From the NCBI RefSeq assembly GCF_000002235.5, contig NW_022145609.1, positions 39,738,630 through 39,802,629 of the forward strand: DNA of 64,000 nt, read 5' to 3'. Origin of the DNA: Strongylocentrotus purpuratus. Its lineage: Eukaryota; Echinodermata; Echinoidea; Camarodonta; Strongylocentrotidae. The translations under genes were made by a program, and so were the position numbers. The notes under the pieces are model-generated. The model was given only the letters and a program-made list of their open reading frames with translations, was not told where the DNA came from and ran no database searches. Every line of letters begins with the position of its first letter. Position 1 is the stretch's first letter. Positions 36,801 to 45,236 of the stretch are shown here, piece after piece.

Positions 36801-39800
36801 CATTAGAAATAAAACAATAGATATAATAAGAAATAAAAAACAATAAAATACATAAGAAAATAAATAGTTGAAAATCGCATCAAATTTGCATTAATTATCA
36901 TTATTAACAAATAACTATTTTGTGTTAGAAAAGAAATTTCATATGAATAATGAGTTTCAACATTCATAAAGTGGAGTCTGAAAATTTTTGTAATGATTCT
37001 AGTTCCCTAAATATAGTTCCTGATTTGATATTCATGAATGTGTAATTTGCATATTCATAATTTATGCAAATTAACCTATGCATTTTCAAATATCATAAAA
37101 ATAATGAAACCTCATGAATTTGAGATGAAGGAAACATTTATTCAATACATTTTCAAGATTCTTCACAAGTCTACGGACAAATATGTAGCATTTTCTGTAA
37201 AATGCATAAAATTAGCATTTTGCATAATTAATTAGGCTATAACGACAAGAATTTGCATATTAGGAAAAAACTAATTATACCATCTTGTTCCTTACGTAAA
37301 TATCTACAAATATGCAAATTTTCGTGTTCATCGGACATTTGACGGCCGAGATCATAGGGGGGGGGGGGCCTCCCATGCCCCCCCCCCCCCAGTCAGAGGG
37401 TGCTCAAAATAGCCCAGTACAGTAAGGATTAAGGGGCACACGGCCCTCAGCTCTCAAACCTCTGGAGAAAAAAAGTCTTTTTAGGGTTAAAGTGCTCACC
37501 GTCCGACTCTAATCTTCTGTAAGATGTTGATGAACGCTGGATCCTTCTGACGTTTCACTTCCATCAGTTCAAAGTTCACCTGAATACAGCGATGCCACGC
37601 TGGGGACTGGATTCATAAAAGAGTTTAAAAAAATCAGTGACAGGTTATTGTGAAGGGCACACTGTACCAAAAGACTTGTAACATGTTGTTATAGAGTATG
37701 AACAAATTAGAAGTACATGTACATGTCACAAACGGAGCACAATATAGCAAAGAAATCTAACGATTCATGTACCTGCAGCAACACATAATATATGTGCCAT
37801 GAACATACCAGTACAGTAAAACCTGTCTACTAAGGTCACTCTAGGGAACAAAAAATATGGCCACTGTAGACAGGTTCTACAACGTACATCTCTTTCTCAG
37901 GGGAGACAAAAAACATGGACACTATAGCCAGGTGGCCTTTATAGAGAAGTTGGACTGTATCACTTGTATTGAGGAAATGGGAACCTACACAACAGAACCT
38001 ATACAGAAGAGATAAGAATTTATCTGAGGCAAATTATAACATGTGCACAGAAGTCAAAAGTAACAGTCATGAACAAAAGTATGTACTTGTGTGCCCTCAG
38101 CCAAATTTAATGACCAACTTTTTGCTTGTCAAATTTTACACTTAATTTTTGCTTCTAAAAAATGTGATAACTATTTTCCCTCTTTTGTGAGACTTGTGCC
38201 TCTTCTGAATCCAAGATGTGAGGCAGGTTAGGAATAAACCAGAATGTATTTACCTGGAAGCAGAACTTCTGTTTCTCTCCTCTTTTAACGACTGGTGGTA
38301 GCTGCAAGAAATCTCCACACAGGATCAACTGAATTCCACCAAACGGCTCATCACAGCGCTTGATTACTCGTGCTACAGCCTGAGGACATACATGTACAAC
38401 AACAATCATTCTTAATCATAATAAATAACTATTCTTTGTTCCATGCAGAATATGAAACTAAGCACACATGTTGCCTCATTTCTAAAAGAAGAAATGCTAC
38501 TCTCCGTTTTGCAAAAACCTTTTGGCACATTGTCCCAGAGGTTTTTTCTGAACTGAGATAATTCTATAGTTATGACACAATTTTGTCACATTTGATAATA
38601 ACATGAGACATTGCCAGGCATAGCGCCAGATGGAGGGGCATAAATAAAAACTTTTTTGTGTACCGTGTATAAACCGCACCCCCGACTTTGAATTATTTTT
38701 GGAGGCAAAAAGGTGCGGTTAAATCACCGTTAATTACGGTAGGAAAAATAATCTTAAGATCATGCATGTAATGGAACTTCAACTCCTTAAATGACCAGGG
38801 TTTCAGAATTCTTAAGAAAAACATAATTTTAACTTCTAGAGGTGTTGTGGATGAGTGGATGCGTTGCCGGAATGTCGATCACAAGGTCCACGGTTCGAAT
38901 CCCGCCGCGGCACTAATGTCCTTTGCCAAGACATTGATCTAGATTTGCCACACTCCACCCAGGTGAAGTAAATGGGGACCGGTAGGAAGGAATTCTTTGA
39001 ATGCTGTGAGCACCGAAATCTGTAGCCTAGCAGAGCCGGGGTAATATTGGAGCGCTTTGAGCACCTTGCAGGGTGGATATGTGCGCTTTATAAATATCTC
39101 ATAAACATTAAGATAATATGTTTTTCAGAATACCGTCATGAATATTTGGAATTTTGTATGCATCTGAGCTGTACTGATCACATGGACCCCCTTTAACACT
39201 ATTTCATAACTGTGTGCATACACTCAATTTCTTTTAACCTCAAGTTTGGTGAAGAAATCCCCGTCAATCATAGAGATCTCGTCAACAATCAGATGCTTGC
39301 ATTTACGCCACTGTTGTCTCCTGGTAGGCCTTGATGCTAGTTCAATGAGCTGTGGAAGTTGTCCTGTGCCTGAACCTATACCTACATAGAAAATGGGAGA
39401 ATGGAAGTGTAAAACACTAAAGAACTGTTTCTAACTTCAACACTGATGAACATCATGCCTTAATGCAGATGTTGTAATGGCATCATTGATTTGAGTAAAT
39501 GGAACAATTTATACCAATCTTGTGACAAAAGTACAGTCAGATTACTGGTAGTTAAAACTTAATTTCATCAGACACTATTCTTCAAAAATACTGCTTTCAA
39601 TGCTGTCATTTATGCTTGAATGGGACTATAACTAATAATCAGTACTAGTATGTTCAACTATTGTTCCCTAGTCTTATTTTAGATGGGAAATTGCAAGTAT
39701 ACAAACAAAAAATTGAAAAAATTAACTAAAAGACTAAATATTTACTATAATATATTAAATTTATTTTTAAAACAATTTTTTTTTATCTATGAGCCACGAA

Positions 39801-42800
39801 AGGGAACAAAAAAATTGAAGTAGGTGCTTTAGCTCCGCAGACTCCTTTAGTTACAAACCTGCAAACTGATGCAATGTTGTCCCTCCGATGTGACAAGCTG
39901 CCACCCCCGTGCTCGCAGTGGCAAAGGTCGAATCCGGTGGGAGGGCACTGATGATGTGCCGAAGCAAGAAAGACTTTCCCGTCCCAGCGCTACCCGTGAA
40001 AAAAATGCTCTGCCTGGACAGGACAGCATTGAGAACCCTCTTCTGTTCGTTGGACAGAGGGGGCGTCTTATGCAATGTGTTCAGATGGAGCTTCTTGCGA
40101 GGAGCCTCCTTTTGGTTGTGGGGTGGATAGAGAGGAAAGGTCAAATGTCAAAGTTCAAATTATTCAATTTTATTCTAGAAAAATCTCATATACATGAAAC
40201 AATGTTGATGAATTTGCTATTATTTGTCAAGGTTGTGCCCTTTCTTCAATATGAAATGTAAAACAAGTAGAATGTTATTTGTAAAACCATGATAAATAAA
40301 AATGAGTCTTTGCACACACAACAACAACAAAATTTAATAAACAAACACAACATGAAGTAACTTCTCAAAACAATATTACACTAAATCTAATGAATTTCAG
40401 GTGATCGAGCATTTGCTTGTGCAGCCCCAAAACTCTGGAATAACTTGCCATTTGAAGTCAGGAAATCACCATCTGTAAACGTCTTTAAGTCAAAACTGAA
40501 AACACTTCTTTTTAATTAACTGTACCGTAAATCTAAGCATATCAGGAGCTCTTGTAGCGCAGTAGAATATATACCTAATGTTGGATAGTTTCTGCGCTTT
40601 ATAAATGTACTATTATTATTATTATTGTACTGAATTTGCCAAAGTACTGCAAAGTGACTACTTTTTTAGACAAATCCATCAACTCACCCGTTCAGCTGGT
40701 TTTTCCATTCCATTCCTGCCCCTCTTCTTAGCCCTAGCTGCTGGGGTGGTAGAAGTGCCTTTGGCTTCAGCTATCTTGGCTCTTTGGTTGTTGACGGTGT
40801 CCACATCACCCTGGTTCATGGGGCTGATCTCGTTGAACTGCTGGGGTAGCTCAGACAGCAGACGGGTTCTATCACTGACAACCTGAGAAACAGTTAGTTC
40901 AACAAAAACAAAAAAATTATTGCCTGGTAATTAAAAAAACAAACACATTGGATGAATAGATAGTTAAAAGATAAATGTTCATTCAAATTATGCCGGGGTA
41001 AGAACATATCAAGAGTAACACCAGAAATTTGAGACAGGCAGGTTTATAGCAATTGGGTTCACTCTTTATTTTTGCAATTAGGGTCTATGTGCAAACTTTT
41101 GGTAAAGATTTGTATTCATGTCATATCTGAATTTACTATGTTATTACGTCAATACCATCCAAAACAACAATAAAAATTGAGAGGAATATTTCTCTTGGTA
41201 CTATTTGAAGCAAAAAGAACGTCTACCAAACATTGATCATCTTCACTTGATCACAGGTTCGATGAGGCAATCGATTATGATAAAATCTGAAAGATGGTAA
41301 TACTACATGCCACATAGGGAAAATATCTCTCATACATGAACTCCAGGCTCTGTGCTTTAATACTAAAGCTAGCAAGGCTTTCAATGCAAGGTGATCTAGT
41401 ATTACATGAACTGCCAGCTGGTACTCAATTACCATTACTGGGTTTAGAGTGTCATCAGTGGCGGATCCAGGGGGGATGAGGGGCCCGACCCCCACCCTAA
41501 GGAAAAAAAAATGTGTAAAAACATGTTAATTTTACCTTTTTTGGGAGTTGCCCCCCCCCCCCCCCTGGCGCTCAAGGGGGGGGGGGGGGGTGCAAATTTT
41601 CGAGGGCCAAAACAAAATAAAAATTGGGCCCCCACCCCTAAGAAATCCTGGATCTGCGCCTGAGTGTCGTTATAGTGTATCAATTATCCTCAAAACAGGC
41701 TTTGCTCCTGATGTAAGGGGTGTCATGTTAAGTCTATACTGTATAAAAAATATAGTTTCAAATACATTAATACTTCTACAACAAAATATTACAGTTTAAA
41801 TACACCCTCAGTGAACAGTAAAACGTCTGGCCGAGTAGACTACAAATATTCCAGGCATACATGTACGTACACACTCGGAAAGAACAGGGCACGAACAAAA
41901 CCCAAGTCAGGCTTGGGATTTGTGCGAGCCCTATATATGCAATGTTATTTTATATTTTCTTCATCGTCCTTATTTGTTACCTAGATAGAATGCCAGGCAA
42001 GGTTTATGGGAGGAGTTGGTTTGTAATCATTTTATTATTATCTGTAATGTTCGTTTACCAGCTGAGCACCCATTGTACGATTTAAATACGTGTACTTTTG
42101 TCTACACTGTAAGAAAGGAAGGGACAATATAAACAGCACCACCGCATGTTTATTATTATTTCTTTTTTTCTTTTTTGATTCATTTACACTGGTCACTTTT
42201 ATATCCGTCCTCCATTTATTACCACAAATTATCTCACTGGGGTCTACAGCTTTACAAGCTTGCTTTCATGTAGGTCCCATCATATTTCTCTTAGTTAAAT
42301 CAGTACTCCATATTGACCACTTATCTTTGTTATTTATTGTATTATGTATTATTGAAAAAACAATTTGTACTTTATTTGAAATGTATACATGAGAAATATG
42401 AAAATAAACGAAATGAAATGAAAATATATTCTAGCTAAATTCAAATTACATTTTCAGATGAATGTTTTACAAAAGCTAGCCAGAGCCATGCATCAAGGTT
42501 TAGCTCAAGCCCATGACCTCTAATTAATTCACATTCAATTGAATATAAACCACGACACCCTGATCAGTATATGACCAACCTTATCCGTCTTCTTGCATGC
42601 CATCTTGAGGGCTAAGCTCTTGAGGAATGACTTGAGCTGATGTGGAGGGCAGTTAGAGATCATCACCTGAAGGCACTTCTTGGGCAGTCTGATGCAGGCC
42701 TTGCCATCACTGGCGAACCGACGGTGGAGGACTACATCCTGCATCACCAGGGTTGATGAGGTCTTGCCTGTACAGTTATGAAATGAGTGAGAAAAAGTGT

Positions 42801-43560
42801 TGCCTTCAGTACTTGACTTCCAAAACAAAAACGAGACAGTCTAAGTCTGTGAATCTCAGTTAGGAAAAACTGGTATAAGGTGAATGTATGCAGGGATCGA
42901 GTCGATCGACACTAACAGGCACCCGAGACACATAGGTGATTAAAATTTCAAAACATGTATGTACTGTACAGCTAGGGCTGTGATGTAACGTTTTATTTTA
43001 TCAGTTGTGGGTCTATAAGGTTAGTCTCAAAATTTTAATCCAAGTCTTTAACCTGTTTCTTCAAAAAATTTAATCCAAACCATCAACGAAAAAAGTTAGT
43101 GTGGGGCCCTGCTTTTATGTGTTTATTTTTTACAGCCAAATGAAAAATAATTCTCATCATTTTATGAAAAAATAATTATCTCATGATTTTGCCCAATAAA
43201 GTTACAAAATTCCAGGATAGTTAAAGGGGGCATTATAATACATAGAAAATGCATGAGACAAAATAGGAGACTGACTATTTTTTATTTGGGGGTCTGATTT
43301 GAGTGCTTTTTCTGAAAGTCCATGAATTGTTGGTGACTTGAAAAAAATGAAAGCTCTTTCTCCGGGTGTAAGTTACCTGATTTCCAGTATAGCTAGGAAC
43401 CCTGACATACTGTACCTGTATGAACTTTCAGAAGAACATCCCTGAACTCATTCCTTCCTAAGATAAGAGAACCGTTCCTGCACATTGTTCGTTTGGTGAC
43501 TTCGCCACTGGTGTCTAGCTTTTCAATGGCAACCGAACAGACTAACTCTGGACAATCCAT
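29622..43560 (-). CDS. PIF1: ATP-dependent DNA helicase PIF1, complete, 12 coding exons
   Basis: Exons (5' to 3'): 43560-43416, 42767-42580, 40882-40688, 40108-39859, 39381-39239, 38379-38254, 37606-37500, 35939-35800, 33275-33169, 31932-31845, 30749-30604, 29864-29622. All introns are GT-AG and the joined frame is open: 625 residues versus 641 in human PIF1. PIF1 is a 5'-3' superfamily 1B helicase of nucleus and mitochondria that unwinds G-quadruplexes and removes telomerase. Residues 1-111 resemble the vertebrate PIF1 N-terminal domain ([19 protein letters not shown]-like [18 protein letters not shown]); 112-176 form a basic linker (AKKRGR). Walker A GSAGTGKS is at 215-222, Walker B VDEIS around 292-296, GDFLQLPP at 329-336, the SIHKSQ motif at 540-545 and YVALSRA at 566-572. 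It ends EDKENYS. All catalytic motifs are intact. The start is the first ATG after an acceptor-like CTCTAG, so a 5' UTR intron is likely. Confidence 0.93.
30781..30846. repeat. (GA)n microsatellite in a PIF1 intron
   Basis: GAGA runs just upstream (transcript sense) of the exon 30749-30604 acceptor; on the transcript strand this is a long polypyrimidine (CT)n tract about 30 bases before the AG, so it may act as the splice acceptor tract. Confidence 0.85.
31270..31440. repeat. Dispersed repeat, inverted relative to 27254-27430
   Basis: Reverse complement of the copy at 27254-27430, sharing GGTTCTGGAATCATCAAAATG and GGAATCGACCAGAAAAGGTTGATC blocks. Intronic in PIF1. Confidence 0.72.
31955..32118 (-). 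mobile_element. LINE 3'-end fragment with (GAAAT)n tail
   Basis: TTTCATTTCATTTCATTTATT on the plus strand is the tail; the next 140 bases are the reverse complement of 42290-42420 (shared ATTTCTCTTAGTTAAATCAGTACTCCATA). It is the 3' UTR of a non-LTR element not otherwise present here. Confidence 0.8.
32150..32376 (-). mobile_element. SINE family 2, copy in a PIF1 intron
   Basis: Contains the family blocks CGCCCTGGCATTCTAGGAATTTC, TACCCATTTACATCACATGGGTG and a degenerate tRNA-like head (GGTATCGCGGTTTAGTAGAT on the minus strand). Adjoins the LINE tail just before it. Confidence 0.7.
33706..34297. mobile_element. TIR element with TA ends and an internal tRNA-like segment
   Basis: Outer ends ACCGTATTTGCCGGCG and CACCGGCAAATACGGT are inverted copies flanked by TA; GGTGCGGCCTA words recur inside both ends (33768 and 34250). 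A run of about 35 A lies at 33790-33825, and a tRNA-like segment at 34138-34215. The TA target suggests Tc1/mariner-type mobility. A small relative lies at 38658-38742. Confidence 0.78.
34138..34215 (+). ncRNA. tRNA-like (Leu/Ser-type) relic inside a TIR element
   Basis: GTGCGTGATGGCCGAGCGGT is a good class II tRNA 5' end with box A, and GATCAAATCCCGAC resembles box B. The acceptor stem 3' side does not pair, so it is a relic or a SINE-like head rather than a working tRNA gene. Confidence 0.55.
34551..35501 (+). mobile_element. piggyBac-like non-autonomous element, TTAA-flanked (copy 1)
   Basis: Begins CCCTTACTGTACTGGG at 34551 and ends CCCAGTACAGTAAGGG at 35501, a perfect 16-bp inverted repeat, with TTAA on both sides (34547-34550, 35502-35505). 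CCC-type ends with a TTAA duplication are typical of piggyBac. The 951-bp interior is A/T-rich, noncoding, with GGGAGGCCCCCCC-type sub-terminal tracts. It lies in the PIF1 intron between exons 35939-35800 and 33275-33169. Confidence 0.88.
35952..36262. repeat. 155-bp tandem duplication beside a PIF1 exon
   Basis: TACAGCAATTTCAGATT at 35991 recurs at 36146, and ACAGAATAAATGGAAAT at 35954 recurs at 36110: two adjacent units of about 155 bases, about 85-90% alike. The first unit starts within 15 bases of the acceptor of exon 35939-35800, so it includes that intron's branch-point region. Confidence 0.82.
36466..37428 (-). mobile_element. piggyBac-like non-autonomous element, TTAA-flanked (copy 2, inverted)
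   Basis: The same 16-bp ends (right end with one change: GTAAGGA) between TTAA at 36462-36465 and 37429-37432. Length 963 bp; the interior is the reverse complement of copy 1 nearly throughout (e.g. CATCTTGTTCCTTACGTAAAT at about 37282). It ends about 70 bases from the splice donor of PIF1 exon 37606-37500. Long G and C runs sit just inside both ends. Confidence 0.88.
37810..37965. mobile_element. MITE of the ACCTGTCTAC family
   Basis: Starts TACAGTAAAACCTGTCTACT; GACAGGTTCTAC and GGTGGCCTTTATAGAGAAG follow and it ends ACTGTATC. Pattern shared with 53752-53932 and 56905-57064. Confidence 0.6.
38658..38742. mobile_element. 85-bp TA-flanked MITE related to the 33706 element
   Basis: TACCGTGTATAAACCGCACC and GGTGCGGTTAAATCACCG...TTACGGTA form inverted ends; CCCCCGACTTTG matches the interior of the element at 33706-34297. 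Confidence 0.65.
38839..39118 (+). mobile_element. SINE family 2, full-length copy with tRNA-like head
   Basis: 5' head GAGGTGTTGTGGATGAGTGG with box B GGTTCGAATCC at 38892-38902. The body has CCACCCAGGTGAAGTAAATGG and GAGCGCTTTGAGCACCTTGC, and the 3' end GTGCGCTTTATAAATATCTC resembles the 3' end of the LINE fragment at 40402-40625. Intronic in PIF1, antisense to the gene. Confidence 0.85.
40402..40625 (+). mobile_element. LINE 3'-end fragment (last ~39 codons, 3' UTR, (TTA)n tail)
   Basis: Frame 40403-40519 encodes [20 protein letters not shown] ... [11 protein letters not shown] and a stop, the standard C-terminus of CR1/L2-like reverse transcriptases. It is followed by GCGCTTTATAAATGTACTATTATTATTATT. 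5'-truncated. The 3' motif is shared with SINE family 2. Confidence 0.85.
41456..41662. mobile_element. 207-bp hAT-type MITE
   Basis: Ends CAGTGGCGGATCCAGG and GGATCTGCGCCTG, with further inverted GGGGCCCGACCCCCACCC / GGGCCCCCACCCC motifs. The flanks AGTGTCAT (41448-41455) and AGTGTCGT (41663-41670) are an 8-bp target duplication with one change. G and C runs lie in the centre. Confidence 0.82.
42160..42424 (+). mobile_element. LINE 3'-UTR fragment with (GAAAT)n tail
   Basis: Ends ATGAAAATAAACGAAATGAAATGAAAA; its last 130 bases are the reverse complement of 31965-32115. The two copies have opposite orientation in different PIF1 introns. Confidence 0.78.
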
Positions 43561-44419
43561 ATTGCACTGTCACTAGAGAAAGATATATAAAGACCAAAGA
43601 AATTGTTTTCCAGTCTGAAAACTGATTGCAACAGTTTCAACTTACAAAACAACTCAAACAGAAATTAATCCAATTCCTTATATTTTGTAATTTGTATTAA
43701 TACCCAAATCTGCCTCTGTGAAAGATGCATCCCGACTTTGGTGCACAACAAAGTCCAAACTTTAAAGGCGTTCATGCGTCGGTATATAGTCGTTCGTTAA
43801 GTATGGCTAGGCAACTTGGCGAACACTGAGCCATACAGGTATTAGCTCCAAATTCAGGGACACTAGTACGCATAGGAGGGTAATATCCATTGGCTCAGTG
43901 TGCTGCCCTCTATAGACCAAAGCTTTAGCACATGTACAATATGAGAACGAAAAATGACAAATTATGATAAAGATTAATGCAAAGTTCAAACTACAATTTA
44001 AGACATTAAAGGCATCAAAGACATTATGTTATATTTTTTCAGAAGAAATAGAGGATCCAGACCCAGTGATTAATGAAGAAAGTAACAAGCTAATTGTATC
44101 TACAATTAATTAGGGCCCTGTATTAAAATAAAAATAATTAAAAAAAAGATGCAATAGATTCAAATCAATCACACCTTTTTATAACACGGAGCGTAAGGCT
44201 GGGATTATATGTCTCCAATTTGTGGGAGAGGCCGGATTCTGTGAGACCAAAGACTCTTTGGTGAAAATAGACTAGATCTAGACAAGTAGTCTATGCATAC
44301 TCTCAGTCTCAGCTCAGCTCAGCCCCCTATCCCCTAACAAAAAACTGATTTTTAGGTCTTTAGTTTTAGTACCGTAGCTAAGTTAGACTTACATCGAAAG
44401 CTTCAGTCTCTGCATGAAT

Positions 44420-44570
44420 TGACATTTGTAGATAGAGGCGGTCGGGGAAGCCAGGATCAGGAGCCAGGCCAGATATAATCTCAGCGTAACATGCAACCAT
44501 CGATATCGACGGTTGTTCCGCTGAGATTATATCTGGCTCCCCTGACCGCTAGCTCTGTCTACAAATGTCA
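44420..44570. mobile_element. Foldback element upstream of PIF1
   Basis: TGACATTTGTAGATAGAGG at the left and TCTGTCTACAAATGTCA at the right, plus CCAGATATAATCTCAGCG / CGCTGAGATTATATCTGG, form a long hairpin with a short loop centred at about 44500 (CATCGATATCGACGG). It lies in the presumed 5' UTR or first intron of PIF1. Confidence 0.8.
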
Positions 44571-44931
44571 GTTTTTATTAAAGAATGACCCATACCAGTC
44601 GGTTATTTCTGTCTAAATTAGACTCTACTTCACTGTTCACCCATTCAGAATGAGTGCAAAAATCAAGGGTGTACCGTATGTAGCGGGACGGGGACGACTT
44701 CAGTCGGGGAGCTGGCCGCCTGGTTGGCTGGATCTGTTCACCTCGCAAAGTTACACTACACTCCATACACAAAACAAAATCACACAAAGAAATTTAACCG
44801 AGGCAATTATAAAACCGGGCTGGCCAGACATGCAGAGAAAGACAAATTTCTAAAGATCTCCACAAAAAATTGCTCATCAAATCATGATAATCTTTAAATT
44901 CGTCTTAAAGTTACAATTTGTTCTTTTCTTA

Positions 44932-45236
44932 CCCTTATTCCACAGACAAAAGTTCGTTCTTTAAATACGTTCTCCGAGTTTGTGCTTTCACGTAAACATT
45001 GGGCATTTAAATAATTGGCCAATGGGAATCCTTTCTGCATGGTCTTGTTATTCTATTGACCAATCGAATTCGCTATCCGTGACGTCATACATAATGACCC
45101 AGCTGGTCGAACACGTGCACGTGCTTACGTGTACCTACCCGACCGACCATAGCGAGGTAGTGGCCGACCATAGCGAGGTAGATGTACCGGAATATTTTCT
45201 AGAATTCTAAAGATTGACGGTCTTATCTACGTTAAA
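44932..45236. promoter_or_regulatory. Presumed bidirectional promoter between PIF1 and MTAP
   Basis: The region separates divergent genes. It holds two ATTGRCCAAT palindromes with CCAAT on both strands (45014-45023 and 45055-45064), a full CRE TGACGTCA (45080-45087), two abutting E-boxes CACGTGCACGTG (45112-45123) and a 21-bp tandem repeat of CGACCATAGCGAGGTAG (45144-45160, 45165-45181). No TATA box is obvious. On the minus strand a donor-like AAGG|GTAAGA at about 44932 could end a noncoding first exon of PIF1 (an alternative GTAAGT lies near 44390). Function is inferred from position and motifs. Confidence 0.65.
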
